Positions 35,301-42,730 of a stretch of DNA of 64,000 nucleotides are shown piece after piece. A program made the translations under genes and the position numbers. Below the pieces are notes generated by a model. It saw only the letters and a list, made by a program, of their open reading frames with translations. It was not told the DNA's origin and did not search any database. Origin of the DNA: Oscillospiraceae bacterium (GTDB lineage Bacteria; Bacillota; Clostridia; Oscillospirales; Acutalibacteraceae). Every line of letters begins with the position of its first letter. Position 1 is the stretch's first letter. The stretch is taken from positions 108,308-172,307 of the forward strand of contig CADABX010000002.1 in the NCBI GenBank assembly GCA_902786285.1. Direction: 5' to 3'.

Positions 35301-37067
35301 TATGAAGACAACGCCTCGATCCTGAAGGGCGTCAGCGAAGAAGCCTATCAGGTGGTTCTGAACATCCTCGGCAAGTCCGACGAAGAAATCAGCGTCCCGA
35401 TGAAGGTGCCCGAATGGCTGTATCCCGAAGCGGCCAACACCGGCAAGACCTTCTCCGCAATCAATACCAGCACAGAATTCGGCGCCTATGGCCCGCTGTT
35501 CACGCAGGAAATGGCGATCTATCTGGCTGATAACCTCGATGACTTCATCGACAACCTGATCTATCTGCTTGGTATTCCGGCCGACGCACTCGAAGGCCTC
35601 GGCATCCACAGCAGCACCGATGAATACATCACCTCCCTCAAGGATCTGCTCAACACCGTGATCGGCGATACGGTTTACACAACCGACATCGCAGATATGC
35701 TGCTGAACCTTGTGGAAGAAAAACTCGTCAAGACTGTCAACGAACTGACGATCAAAGGCGTGAATATGTCCGGCATCGTGAAGAACGTGCTCAAGACGGC
35801 GCTCAAGGTTGACCTTGACCGCTACACCGACGGCACTGAATTCACAAAGGACGGCGACGGCAAGTATCATGTCCAGCCGTTCGCAAAGGGCAGCAAGGAA
35901 GGCTTCCTGAACGCACTCACGCAGATTCTTGACCCGGTCTATCCGGTGCTCAACTGGCTGCTTTGCGAAGAAGATCTCCACTTCTTCACCGACAGCAACG
36001 GCGATCATCAGATCACGCTCAAGGGCGGTCAGGGCTACAAGTACGGTATCATCCCGATTCTTGAAACCTTCGACTGCACCAACCTGCCGACACAGGCAGA
36101 TGTCAGCGCAACGACCGACACAGCTTCGTTGGTCAACACCATTGCGACTCCGCTGCTGAGCCGGATCGACAAGCTCCTTGAAAACCCGGTTGACGAAATC
36201 TTTGAACTGCTGCCGAACGTGGCATACTTCATCAACTCCAAGGGCCTCGACGCCTGCGTGCGCAACATGACCAACGCGATCAATGTGGTCCTGAAGGAAC
36301 TGCAGCCGTTGGTCGGCGACGTTGACCTGTTCGCGGCGCTCGGTATCGACCTGAGCACGCTCGACATGCAGTACATCCTGAACGCCATCACCGACAAGAT
36401 CGGCGAAGGCTCCACGCAGGATCTGGTTCCGCTGGTTGTTGACGCACTGGCTGAACTGACCACCGGTAAGATCGTCACCAGCAGCTCCCAGTCTGAACTG
36501 ACGCCGTGGTACAAGATGGAATACGCTGGCGAAGCCTCCAAGGCTGACACCATCACCACACTGCTGCGCTTCGCGCTCAGATGGGTTGCCCTCAACAAGG
36601 ATCAGCTCAAGACCCTTGTCCGCGAAAAGATCGAAATGAGCGATGAAGGCTACGCCTATATCGACAAGCTCATCGACATCGTCGGCGCCTATGCAGGCAC
36701 CAACAGCGGTATGGATTCCATCCTGCACATGCTGTATTACATCTTCTATGGTGTGCATACCGGCACCACCAAGGTTGCGAACTGGCAGAGAGACTACAAC
36801 ACCAGACTGCAGCTTGTGGCGGAAGGTGAACAAAAGGCTTCTGCCCGCGACGAAAACCTCGGCAAGGTCGCCGAACTGCTCGACTTCCTGTTCACCGAGT
36901 ATGTCGGCGGCGACAAGGATGACACAGGCAACGTGTATCACAACTATCCGGACAGCGAATATGGCAACAACAGCAAGCCCGGCTTTGCGTCCAACGGCTT
37001 CATCGCCTTCTTCCAGCAGATCATCAACTGGATCAAGACGATCATCAACAAGGTGTTCCATCGCTGA
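29313..37067 (+). CDS. Giant secreted surface protein with Gly-rich region and four tandem helical modules
   Basis: About 2,584 residues. A signal peptide (residues 1 to about 35) is followed by a short beta region, a Gly/Asn/Ser-rich stretch (about 120-255), a helical stretch, and four tandem modules of about 410-490 residues. Each module has a block like LNPLAPVLKLL or LDPVYPVLNWLL, then a G-x-G-Y/D-x-Y..P-I/V-L-E-A-L-G block, then ILDLLPNVLYFLNADG followed by an amphipathic helix; the blocks begin near residues 878, 1370, 1784 and 2206. The C-terminus is FFQQIINWIKTIINKVFHR, with no LPxTG, SLH or choline-binding motif. The ATG follows AAAGGAGATC. The function is unknown; adhesion or a surface layer is a guess. 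Confidence 0.85.
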   Translation: MKKYQARKALSVLLTVLMLLSSVYLGLGVIASALTSANLPASTTSLADGTVYLVTGNQTIDPSKVLTIPANATVFIQIAAGASLTVTGSDANGTTAGKAAIKMNQNSKLIFIGSGALTVKGGKGANGGNGSNNSGTSGGNGGAGGAGGGAGIGTDGGNVGTAAGAWPTGASVIIADTVGAFITNGDNGTAGSNGTQSNSSSAGGYGGGGGYGAGGAAIGTGGGGGSNGTKGSNGSTACGGSKGNNGTEGSDGSRTAEDKYSETTAFSVMQATLASNAATLALSQGEQLELGYDALNAAYTPINNARDAVNNLASGSGVFAFFFGSYSDAIAQLESSMLIVQYKPIVDNINAYITTDYSEYTKDQLVALYENLNTSYTSYKALNNPTVYNYFEVGNPPILNRAVVDEELDKILNAQEIAVLRDEVKPAIEAELATIADYDQDWVLATDNADVTLNAAKTALTGYETALGTYKATNVTAVFGENYVATVFGPVREKLNKLLIDNDYKVQFAQYKSVYSQAFENISLSTSTDDLYAVLSARDGWYTDLQNYIASIEAYDPALAEKIMATTGTAMQNKIDTVYAMLNTRVEAQINNAYDQYMAFVAEYGYTINTSDDVNVRNYNDLRTTFGQLKPQHYEFLLNTTHFDVSEETVAKYDAIKNALFAFDNYDATKGLSAYAFNAEKVTDILREVSVYDRVRNQNYTVDEVKRATAYSNVKKLLDSDLVKESLGFDLNKTISDLINGLPEKIYTDEFLNTLIKFVYPVVAKEFAKVWADLPSTYPLTDPVETTLTLKIDDLHTALGSGKIDLPLLPDLLALKLGDSFPEAKAALARVPATVSFDKPNDEWIVNPWENANIYDSETKKLTLVWGITDKDSFLDAASVALKGVEPLLLALLSNKTHAVTDKKVGTGSGSYACVDIKVDPINLNMTFTGNPGYNNAIAPVLSALGANGLPDGSASAMQNTKDLLESGLINPIHNVLETIKANPLDAILDLLPSLAFALNHGLLNNALGELKTKIEYKAIAKYDAGIGGSGEKEALSDSIDINLLNMLDLTSMGIDITSPAALVNSLIGLLSKSDEAETTNQEEPTEPSGLAAILAKLDIDEMFKKIAYLGTGVDWQDGYRTVSPFNWPGHEDDFPRIIANRPEIFAYLVQNILSILDKDLVNELMIALAGKDDQGNPNPPQELPEIVDTIIDDIANNPDDAIAAIVELMVPQTYDNYAKLETPASSFTYDDETITAADVAYLKYANDWDKDTASAVATNVDALIPAITGLLGKEVALNTMLQNALNGVFTGENLTKINNLIAGAVAGLAGGDDAGDGDEEEAGGLDILGLLKDELGIDLSEFAEVAEDYDWGITDGDKAAFVNKLCGILNPLAPVLKLLAPGQDLTMLDGVITVKGYDVYPKSIGLIFDALGIPQITGYQNMSATEELEAILNALLAKVDALTAEGNSMIKDVLELLPDLVYFIESNGLSVAIKNLIYPIQILLDTIYPIYPIDLMELISGLAAGDEDTPEPGTEPAEPTGIAAILANLDLDNLKMSTILPIVDNMLGTELVRSPLATYAIPALTIKHGDLDAADVLTILLCGVIEAFEAEILDGDNAGKTNGDVILAMIDNEQVTDIYTKIVPLITGGESAIDESKITPINWTYMMGDDYEIQLADFEMPAYSNEAVINYLSTYEKNQWTAELADYLNDNLDSIVKDVLKVAGQNENMLATLISGLINDKLYTADVVNAAGNAIYGLLGNLEDQLKVVVDALLGTEIAGKTFTPVESVNGKADFIAKMKDILNPFNRILGFVLFGGSYKFFNGTTREDLLVLTGGDAYNAALVPVLEALGVKAPVYDSETDSTGGMIDKILTAVTDRLDEIANDPINKILDLLPNVLYFLNADGVKAIINNAVLPFDALVEAVTGNDAATLLAGVEVKGVALNDLNTENILDLIGGLANIQIPAGVKSAVSSFYIGKAVYFESANGKPAFKLVYDGDRKDMITILASVLIEVLAYEDNASILKGVSEEAYQVVLNILGKSDEEISVPMKVPEWLYPEAANTGKTFSAINTSTEFGAYGPLFTQEMAIYLADNLDDFIDNLIYLLGIPADALEGLGIHSSTDEYITSLKDLLNTVIGDTVYTTDIADMLLNLVEEKLVKTVNELTIKGVNMSGIVKNVLKTALKVDLDRYTDGTEFTKDGDGKYHVQPFAKGSKEGFLNALTQILDPVYPVLNWLLCEEDLHFFTDSNGDHQITLKGGQGYKYGIIPILETFDCTNLPTQADVSATTDTASLVNTIATPLLSRIDKLLENPVDEIFELLPNVAYFINSKGLDACVRNMTNAINVVLKELQPLVGDVDLFAALGIDLSTLDMQYILNAITDKIGEGSTQDLVPLVVDALAELTTGKIVTSSSQSELTPWYKMEYAGEASKADTITTLLRFALRWVALNKDQLKTLVREKIEMSDEGYAYIDKLIDIVGAYAGTNSGMDSILHMLYYIFYGVHTGTTKVANWQRDYNTRLQLVAEGEQKASARDENLGKVAELLDFLFTEYVGGDKDDTGNVYHNYPDSEYGNNSKPGFASNGFIAFFQQIINWIKTIINKVFHR

Positions 37068-37100
37068 TTGACGGATAGCAGTCAACCGCATAAACCCAAC

Positions 37101-37129
37101 AGCCGCCCCGGTTTTCCGGGGCGGCTTTC
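37101..37129 (+). terminator. Terminator of the giant gene
   Basis: A perfect stem AGCCGCCCCGG / CCGGGGCGGCT then TTCTTTG. Confidence 0.85.
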
Positions 37130-37147
37130 TTTGTTTCCATCCTGCAA

Positions 37148-37188
37148 CAAAAAAAGCGGCATAGGATATCCGGAGATATCCTATGCCG
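37148..37188 (-). terminator. Terminator of argG
   Basis: A perfect 14-bp inverted repeat CGGCATAGGATATC / GATATCCTATGCCG; on the minus strand it is followed by CTTTTTTTG. Confidence 0.88.
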
Positions 37189-37228
37189 TTCTTGCTTTCT
37201 TGCAATCTTGTTTCTTGCCGTCTTATTT
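37189..37228. repeat. Octamer tandem array (TCTTGCNN type)
   Basis: Five degenerate 8-bp units (TTCTTGCT, TTCTTGCA, ATCTTGTT, TCTTGCCG, TCTTATTT) run from the terminator hairpin into the stop codon of argG. A sister array with the same core is at 45283. Confidence 0.6.
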
Positions 37229-38443
37229 CTTTTTGCTGTCCACGATCGCCTGCACCTTGATCGGCAGACCGTACAGGTTGATGAAGCCTGCGGAATCGGT
37301 CTGGTCGTAGTCGCTTTCGCCGAAGGAGGCGAGGTCTTCGCTGTAAAGGGAGTTTGGGCTCCACACGCCGGCGTTGATCATGTTGCCCTTATAGAGCTTC
37401 AACTTGACTTTGCCGGTCACAGTCTCCTGCGTTTTGTCAACAAACGCGGAGAGCGCTTCCCGCAGCGGAGTGAACCACTGGCCGTTGTAAACGAGCTCTG
37501 CAAAGGTGATGGCGAGCTTTTGCTTTTCGTGCATCGTCAGCTTGTCGAGGCAGATCGTTTCAAGCACGCTGTGCGCTTTATAGAGGATCGCGCCGCCCGG
37601 GGTTTCATACACGCCGCGGCTCTTCATGCCGACCAGACGGTTTTCCACAATGTCCAGCAGGCCGATGCCGTTTTTGCCGCCCAGCTCGTTGAGCTTGAGG
37701 ATGATGTTCTTTGCGCTCATCTTTTCGCCGTCGAGCGCGACGGGCACGCCCTGTTCAAAGTCAAGCGTCACATAGGTCGGTACATCCGGCGCCTGCAGGG
37801 GAGAGACGCTCATTTCGAGGAAGCCCGGCTTTTCATACTGCGGCTCGTTGCCCGGATTTTCAAGATCCAGTCCTTCGTGCGACAGATGCCACAGGTTCTT
37901 GTCCTTGGAATAGTTCGTTTCGCGGTTGATTTTCAACGGAATGTTGTGTGCTTCCGCATAGTCGATCTCTTCTTCTCTGGATTTGATATCCCATTCCCGC
38001 CACGGCGCGATGATCGGCATATTCGGCGCGAAGTGCTTGATGGCGAGCTCAAAGCGCACCTGATCGTTGCCCTTGCCGGTGCAGCCGTGGCAGATGGCGT
38101 CGGCGCCTTCCTTGAGCGCGATGTCAACCAGACCCTTTGCAATGCACGGACGCGCGGTGCTGGTGCCGAGCAGATACTCTTCATAGATCGCGCCGGCCTT
38201 CATGGTCGGGATGATGTATTCGTCCACATATTCGTCCGTCAGATCCAGTACATACAGCTTGCTCGCGCCGGTCTTGATGGCCTTTTCCTCCAGACCTTCC
38301 AGCTCGTCCGCCTGGCCGACGTTGCCGGACACGGCGATGACTTCGCAGTTGTTGTAGTTCTCCTTCAGCCACGGGATGATGATGGATGTATCCAGACCGC
38401 CGGAATAGGCGAGAACGACTTTTTTGATATTTTCCTTATTCAT
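37223..38443 (-). CDS. argG: Argininosuccinate synthase
   Basis: The 406-residue protein has the N-type ATP pyrophosphatase loop AYSGGLDTS near the N-terminus, the citrulline/aspartate-binding block [34 protein letters not shown], and the C-terminal multimerisation tail. It joins citrulline and aspartate with ATP in the penultimate step of arginine synthesis. The start is the ATG behind AAAAGAGAGG; upstream in-frame sequence lies in the promoter. argH is not adjacent, so argG is transcribed alone here. Confidence 0.96.
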   Translation of the reverse strand: MNKENIKKVVLAYSGGLDTSIIIPWLKENYNNCEVIAVSGNVGQADELEGLEEKAIKTGASKLYVLDLTDEYVDEYIIPTMKAGAIYEEYLLGTSTARPCIAKGLVDIALKEGADAICHGCTGKGNDQVRFELAIKHFAPNMPIIAPWREWDIKSREEEIDYAEAHNIPLKINRETNYSKDKNLWHLSHEGLDLENPGNEPQYEKPGFLEMSVSPLQAPDVPTYVTLDFEQGVPVALDGEKMSAKNIILKLNELGGKNGIGLLDIVENRLVGMKSRGVYETPGGAILYKAHSVLETICLDKLTMHEKQKLAITFAELVYNGQWFTPLREALSAFVDKTQETVTGKVKLKLYKGNMINAGVWSPNSLYSEDLASFGESDYDQTDSAGFINLYGLPIKVQAIVDSKKK

Positions 38444-38476
38444 AGCAATAACCTCTCTTTTGAAATTCTGTTCGGT

Positions 38477-38505
38477 ATTATACACGCAGCTTGTGTATTT
38501 GTCAA
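38477..38505 (-). promoter_or_regulatory. Sigma-A type promoter of argG
   Basis: Minus-strand TTGACA, 17 bp, TATAAT, a perfect consensus pair. Confidence 0.9.
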
Positions 38506-38611
38506 GCCTAAAATGAATATTCTTTCTAAAAATCCATAAATTTTTGCATATCAAAGGATGATTATCAAAAAATTATGAATAATCAATGCATAAAACAAGC
38601 TTTATACATTT

Positions 38612-38881
38612 CTAAAGCAGCACATACAGCAGCGCCAGTACCAGCTTGTCGTCGGCGCCTTCTCGCATCAGCAGTAAGATCAGCGGCAAAATCAGCAGCG
38701 CGTCGGAATCCAGATGCAAAAACTGCAGCAGTCCGGACGCCGGATGGCTCTCTTGCTGCTGCGGCAGCGCCGGCGGCGACGTTTGCGGCGGTTCCTCTGC
38801 CTCGCTTTGCGGTGCATGTGCGTGCATCTGCTGCATCTGCCACACAGCGTCCAGTATTTGTTCCTCCTGCGGTTCGCCCAT
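38612..38881 (-). CDS. Small protein with acidic/Gln-rich N-part and hydrophobic C-end
   Basis: An 89-residue product. The first half is rich in Gln, Glu and Pro with a QMQQMHAHAPQ stretch; the second half, DALLILPLILLLMREGADDKLVLALLYVLL, forms two short hydrophobic helices broken by a charged REGADDK turn. This pattern recurs in small uncharacterised clostridial proteins. GGAGATGCACC lies before the ATG. It is the last of three small genes on this strand. The function is unknown. Confidence 0.6.
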   Translation of the reverse strand: MGEPQEEQILDAVWQMQQMHAHAPQSEAEEPPQTSPPALPQQQESHPASGLLQFLHLDSDALLILPLILLLMREGADDKLVLALLYVLL

Positions 38882-38902
38882 GGTGCATCTCCTTTCTTTC
38901 GT

Positions 38903-39256
38903 CTACAACCCGAGTTCCCGAAGCTGCGGCAAAATCTGCAATAGCTGCAGCATCCGCGCCGCTGTGTCGATGCGCTGCTGCTTTTCCGGGCGCACCAGCG
39001 GCCGCAGCGCCAAAAGCAGATCGGTACGCGGATCGTGTTCGCGGCTTGACAGCAACGAAAACAGCTGTGTCAGCTTGTGCAGCAGCGCCGGGTCGGGCAT
39101 CGAAAACGCGGCGGCGTCCTGCGTCGGCGGCTCCGGTTGCGGCGCGTCCGTCGCCGAATCGCCAAGCAGTGCGCCGGCAGTCTCCAAAAGGGCGGACAGA
39201 TCCTGTCCCTGCAGCGACTGCAGCAGCCCCGACAGATCAAAGCTTTCCGTCGCCAT
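38903..39256 (-). CDS. Small helical protein of unknown function
   Basis: A 117-residue helical protein. The Pro-containing middle is followed by a C-terminal block DLLLALRPLVRPEKQQRIDTAARMLQLLQILPQLRELGL, which resembles a conserved C-terminus of unnamed clostridial proteins next to the hydrophobic protein downstream. The start overlaps the end of the preceding gene by 20 bases and has no strong ribosome-binding site, so coupling is likely. An in-frame ATG nine codons upstream is possible. Confidence 0.6.
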   Translation of the reverse strand: MATESFDLSGLLQSLQGQDLSALLETAGALLGDSATDAPQPEPPTQDAAAFSMPDPALLHKLTQLFSLLSSREHDPRTDLLLALRPLVRPEKQQRIDTAARMLQLLQILPQLRELGL

Positions 39257-39488
39257 GACCGTCTGCGCTCTTTTGCAGCGCACGCAGAATGGACTGCACC
39301 TGTGGATGCTGCAGCAGATTCTGCAGCTTTTGCGGATCGTTGAGCATCTGCTTTGCTGCCGCCTGTTGTTCGGGTTTCAGCGCGCCGAGCAGCGCTTCCG
39401 GCTGCGGGTCGGCGCCGCCTGTCTGCGATTTCCATAGCTTCAGCAGTGCCGAAAGCAGCTTCGGGGAAAGTTTTGTTGTGTCATCCAT
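39237..39488 (-). CDS. Small helical protein of unknown function
   Basis: An 83-residue product with SPKLLSALLKLWKSQ near the start, a Gln-rich middle and LLQHPQVQSILRALQ near the end, all predicted helical. GGAGG sits eight bases before the ATG. It heads a three-gene set transcribed away from the YfcE-like gene. It is read as a real gene because of its clean ribosome-binding site and overlap with the next gene; no family is recognised. Confidence 0.6.
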   Translation of the reverse strand: MDDTTKLSPKLLSALLKLWKSQTGGADPQPEALLGALKPEQQAAAKQMLNDPQKLQNLLQHPQVQSILRALQKSADGHGDGKL

Positions 39489-39566
39489 TGCAATACCTCC
39501 GAATTTATGGTAAAATTCAACTTGTATCCATATACTATGCCTATGACGCAAAAGGGGGAATGATGC

Positions 39567-40040
39567 ATGCGTGTGTTGCTGCTTTCGGATTCCCACGGCG
39601 CTGTGCGGCGGATGCAGGCGACGATCGAACGGGAGGCGGATTGCAAAACCGTCTTTTTCCTCGGCGACGGGCTGTCCGATCTGGAACAGGTCCGCAACAG
39701 CTTTCCCGACCGCAGTTTTGTTGCTGTTTGCGGCAACATGGACCTGAAAAGCGCATATACATCCTATGATGATTTCGCCTACAAGTATCTCGAAGACCAC
39801 ACGATTATTGCGACCCACGGGCACCGCGTCTCGGTGCGCAGCACTTTGACCGATTACCTCGCAAAGGCGCAGGGCGTGCTGGCCGATATCGCACTGTACG
39901 GCCATACCCACCGGCAGGATCAGCAGATGCGTGCGGGCGTGCTGTTTGTCAATCCCGGCGCACTGTGCGACGGTAAATACGCCGTGCTGACGCTGACGAA
40001 AACGCAGGCGGACGTGACGTTTTGCACCTGCGCATTCTGA
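39567..40040 (+). CDS. YfcE/MJ0936-type metallophosphodiesterase
   Basis: The 157-residue single-domain phosphoesterase has all family blocks: LLSDSHG, FLGDGLSD, CGNMD, ATHGHR and GHTHRQD. YfcE-type enzymes hydrolyse phosphodiesters with Mn2+ or similar metals in vitro; the cellular substrate is not known. The DNA start is divergent from the three small genes. It lies 12 bp before the first TrkA-type gene and appears to open a long operon through the TSCPD gene at 42460. Confidence 0.9.
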   Translation: MRVLLLSDSHGAVRRMQATIEREADCKTVFFLGDGLSDLEQVRNSFPDRSFVAVCGNMDLKSAYTSYDDFAYKYLEDHTIIATHGHRVSVRSTLTDYLAKAQGVLADIALYGHTHRQDQQMRAGVLFVNPGALCDGKYAVLTLTKTQADVTFCTCAF

Positions 40041-40052
40041 AAGGAGAAACGT

Positions 40053-40667
40053 ATGAATGTTTTGATCATCGGCTGCGGCAAGACCGGTGCGCGCCTTGCC
40101 ACACAGCTCGACGAATACGGCTATGACGTGGCCGTGGTGGACGCGGACGAGCGCGCGTTTCAATCGCTCGGCGAACGGTTTTCGGGGCTGCCGGTCTGCG
40201 GCGTCGTCACCGATATGGACGTTTTGCGCAACGCCGGCGCGGACAACGCGGATCTGGCTGTTGTTGTTACCGATAACGACAACGTCAACGTCATGGCGGC
40301 GCAGACGCTCGAGCTCGAGTTTGACGTGAAAAACACCTTTGTGCGCGTCAGCGATCCGTCGCGTGAGGCGGTGTTCCGCAAATTCGGCCTTCGCACGATC
40401 TGCCCGACCCGGCTCGAAAGCGATCTGCTGTTCAGCCTTGTCAGCCAGGACAGCGAGAATATCGATTCCATCTCCATGGGCGGCACGGCGGTGCATTTTT
40501 CCATGGAAAAAGCCGACAAAAAAGAGATCGGCCGTATGGCACACGAGATTGCGACAAAGCCGAACACCATGCTCTTTGCCGTGCGGCGCAAAACGGGCAA
40601 GCTCCTGTTTTATCAGGACGATTTAGAAATCGAAGACGGCGACATGCTGATTTTTGCAAAGGAGTGA
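40053..40667 (+). CDS. TrkA-type potassium uptake regulatory subunit (first copy)
   Basis: The 204-residue RCK protein has a Rossmann TrkA-N domain with GCGKTG and an acidic residue after the second strand (VVDADE), plus a TrkA-C domain ending in DGDMLIFAKE. Such proteins bind NAD(H), ATP/ADP or cyclic-di-AMP and gate Trk/Ktr K+ channels. The membrane subunit (TrkH/KtrB) is not in the window. AAAGGAGAAACGT precedes the ATG. The second copy starts four bases after its stop. Confidence 0.88.
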   Translation: MNVLIIGCGKTGARLATQLDEYGYDVAVVDADERAFQSLGERFSGLPVCGVVTDMDVLRNAGADNADLAVVVTDNDNVNVMAAQTLELEFDVKNTFVRVSDPSREAVFRKFGLRTICPTRLESDLLFSLVSQDSENIDSISMGGTAVHFSMEKADKKEIGRMAHEIATKPNTMLFAVRRKTGKLLFYQDDLEIEDGDMLIFAKE

Positions 40668-40671
40668 TCGT

Positions 40672-41328
40672 ATGCGAATCCTCATCATCGGCGCGGGACA
40701 GCACGGCTATTATTTGTCCAAACACCTCAAGGAAGCCGGCCACGACATCCGTGTGATCGACCGCAATGAGCAAAACTGTGCGCGGCTGGCCAACGCCGTG
40801 GATGTGCGTGTGTTTTTCGGCGACGGCACCCGGGTGGAAACGCTTGCGTCCGCCGGCGCCGGCAAATGCGACGTGATGATCGCCGTGACCAACCACGACG
40901 AAAACAACCTGATCGCCTGCGAGATCGGCAAAAAGCAGTTCGGCATCCGCCGCACGATCTCCAAGATCAACAATACGAAAAATATCTCCCTGATGAAACG
41001 GCTCGGCGTCGATCTGGTGCTGGATTCCACCCAGATCATCTCCCAGCTCATTGAGCGCGAAATCGACAACTCCGACGTCAAGCTGATCGCCGACATCTCC
41101 AACTCCGACGCGATCATCAGCGAATATACCATCCCTGCCTCGTGGAGCCACGCCGGGAAACGCGTGATGGATCTGAAAATTCCCGAAAACTGCGTGCTGA
41201 TCTATATCATCCGCAGCGGCTCGCTTCTGATTCCGCGCGGCAACACCCTTTTGATGCCGGGCGACGATGTGGTCGCGCTGGCGGTCGGCGCCGCCGGCAA
41301 GGCGCTTAAAAAATTGTTTGAACTCTGA
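40672..41328 (+). CDS. TrkA-type potassium uptake regulatory subunit (second copy)
   Basis: The 218-residue protein has the same TrkA-N plus TrkA-C layout, with GAGQHG and VIDRNEQN in the nucleotide-binding fold and LLMPGDDVVALA at the end of TrkA-C. It diverges strongly from the first copy, so the two are not a recent duplication and may form a hetero-ring. The start was placed behind AAAGGAGTGATCGT, whose bases overlap the end of the preceding gene. Confidence 0.88.
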   Translation: MRILIIGAGQHGYYLSKHLKEAGHDIRVIDRNEQNCARLANAVDVRVFFGDGTRVETLASAGAGKCDVMIAVTNHDENNLIACEIGKKQFGIRRTISKINNTKNISLMKRLGVDLVLDSTQIISQLIEREIDNSDVKLIADISNSDAIISEYTIPASWSHAGKRVMDLKIPENCVLIYIIRSGSLLIPRGNTLLMPGDDVVALAVGAAGKALKKLFEL

Positions 41329-41348
41329 TTCCATAGAAAGGCGATGCT

Positions 41349-41984
41349 ATGCAACCGTTATTTGATCCGTTTTTATCGTTTGACCTCGCGGTCTTCTCGT
41401 GGATCCAATCGATCCAGAACCCGGTTCTCACACCGATCCTCTCGGTCGTGTCGCTGCTGGGCACAAAAGGCGCGGTCTTCTTTCTGCTCGGCTTTGTGCT
41501 GCTGGTGTTTCGCAAAACGCGCAAACTCGGTGTTTGCGTGCTCGGCGCGCTGGCAATTACGACCGTGTGCAACTCCGTGATCGTCAAAGAGCTTCTGGCG
41601 CGGCCGCGGCCGTTTCAACTCGACTACGACTGGTGGCAGGCGGTCTACCGCTATCCGGGCTTTGTCGATCAGCCGGATTCCTTCTCGTTTCCGTCCGGCC
41701 ACACGGCGGCGGCCTTTGCCGCGGCCACGGCAGTCTTTTTCAAAAGCCGCAAGGGCGGCGTGCTGCTGACCTTGTTTGCGTTTGTCATGGGCTTTTCGCG
41801 CGTCTATCTTGAGGTGCACTACTGCACCGATGTGCTGTTCGGTGCGTTGTTCGGCGTTGTCTATGCGCTGATCGCCGTGGCGATCGTCCGTCATTTTTAC
41901 CCGATTGTGTACCCGGTGGTTGAAGAAAAAGCCAAAGCGGTCATGCACCGGATTTTCCCGGCAAAGGAAGGGACCGACGCATGA
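41349..41984 (+). CDS. PAP2-family membrane phosphatase
   Basis: The 211-residue protein has about five or six hydrophobic segments and the three PAP2 motifs: KELLARPRP, PSGHT, and SRVYLEVHYCTDVLFG with the catalytic His. Family members dephosphorylate undecaprenyl pyrophosphate, phosphatidic acid or phosphatidylglycerophosphate at the membrane. UppP/BcrC-type recycling of the undecaprenyl carrier would fit with the following GtrA gene. Its stop overlaps the GtrA start by four bases. Confidence 0.92.
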   Translation: MQPLFDPFLSFDLAVFSWIQSIQNPVLTPILSVVSLLGTKGAVFFLLGFVLLVFRKTRKLGVCVLGALAITTVCNSVIVKELLARPRPFQLDYDWWQAVYRYPGFVDQPDSFSFPSGHTAAAFAAATAVFFKSRKGGVLLTLFAFVMGFSRVYLEVHYCTDVLFGALFGVVYALIAVAIVRHFYPIVYPVVEEKAKAVMHRIFPAKEGTDA

Positions 41985-42460
41985 AAAAGCTACTGCACGC
42001 TGTGCTCAACAAAGAGACGGTGACCTACGTCTTTTTCGGCGGGCTGACAACACTTGTGAACCTTGTGGTGTTCAAGGTGTTCGACCTGTTCTTTGCCGGC
42101 AAATGGTATCTGCTGACCAACACCATCGCGTGGATCGCGGCGGTTGCGTTCGCGTATGTGACAAACAAGCTGTTTGTGTTTGAAAGCAAAGAATGGACGT
42201 TCGCCGTTCTCAAAAAAGAGATCCCTGGCTTTCTCTCTGCCCGCATCGGCTCTTATTTCGTCGAGCAGGGCGGTCTGTGGTGCTTTGTTGAACTGCTGCA
42301 TTTTGACGAAAAGGTCTTCGATTTCAGGCTGTTGCAGCTGAGCGGCAAGATCGTCGCGAAGCTCATCATCGGCGTGGTCGTTGTGGTGCTCAATTATCTG
42401 TTCAGCAAGTTTGTCATATTCAAAAAGAAGGAAGAAACCAACGGAAAGGAAGATGCATAA
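41981..42460 (+). CDS. GtrA family membrane protein
   Basis: The 159-residue protein has four hydrophobic segments, beginning with TYVFFGGLTTLVNLVVF and including AFAYVTNKLFVF, both GtrA hallmarks. GtrA-like proteins are thought to flip or handle undecaprenyl-linked sugars for surface glycosylation. It is translationally coupled on both sides (ATGA with the PAP2 gene, TAATG with the TSCPD gene). No glycosyltransferase is adjacent. Confidence 0.9.
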   Translation: MKKLLHAVLNKETVTYVFFGGLTTLVNLVVFKVFDLFFAGKWYLLTNTIAWIAAVAFAYVTNKLFVFESKEWTFAVLKKEIPGFLSARIGSYFVEQGGLWCFVELLHFDEKVFDFRLLQLSGKIVAKLIIGVVVVVLNYLFSKFVIFKKKEETNGKEDA

Positions 42461-42714
42461 TGGAATACGCCTACCGTCCGAACGGCGTCTGCAGCCGCAA
42501 TATCACGTTTGAACTGCAAAACGGCAAGCTGCACAACGTCCGCTTCCACGGCGGCTGCCCGGGCAACACGCTCGGCATCGCGGCGCTGGTGGAGGGGATG
42601 GACGCCAAAGAGGCGGCCGAAAAGCTCGCCGGCATTCGCTGCGGCTTCAAGCCCACGTCGTGCCCCGACCAGCTGGCAAGAGCATTGCAGGAAGCGATCA
42701 GTCAGGCAAAATAA
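42460..42714 (+). CDS. TSCPD-domain protein (TIGR03905 family)
   Basis: The 84-residue protein matches the TIGR03905 family: the GVCSRNITFEL start, VRFHGGCPGNTLGI, and the C-terminal GFKPTSCPDQLARAL that gives the domain its name. Three conserved Cys could bind metal. The same domain is found at the end of vitamin B12-dependent ribonucleotide reductases, but the role of the stand-alone form is unknown. Its ATG shares one base with the stop of the GtrA gene. Confidence 0.88.
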   Translation: MEYAYRPNGVCSRNITFELQNGKLHNVRFHGGCPGNTLGIAALVEGMDAKEAAEKLAGIRCGFKPTSCPDQLARALQEAISQAK

Positions 42715-42730
42715 CAACAGGAGCAGCGGT

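Noticed and set aside
34305-37364. Long open frames on the strand opposite the giant gene and opposite the genes at 50832 and 59422
   Set aside because: They lack plausible starts and composition, mirror the codon structure of the sense genes, and their products look like low-complexity shadows.
38575-39437. Plus-strand frames across the three small minus-strand genes
   Set aside because: They are Ala/Pro- or Cys/Ser-rich shadows without ribosome-binding sites; the minus-strand genes have good sites and overlaps.
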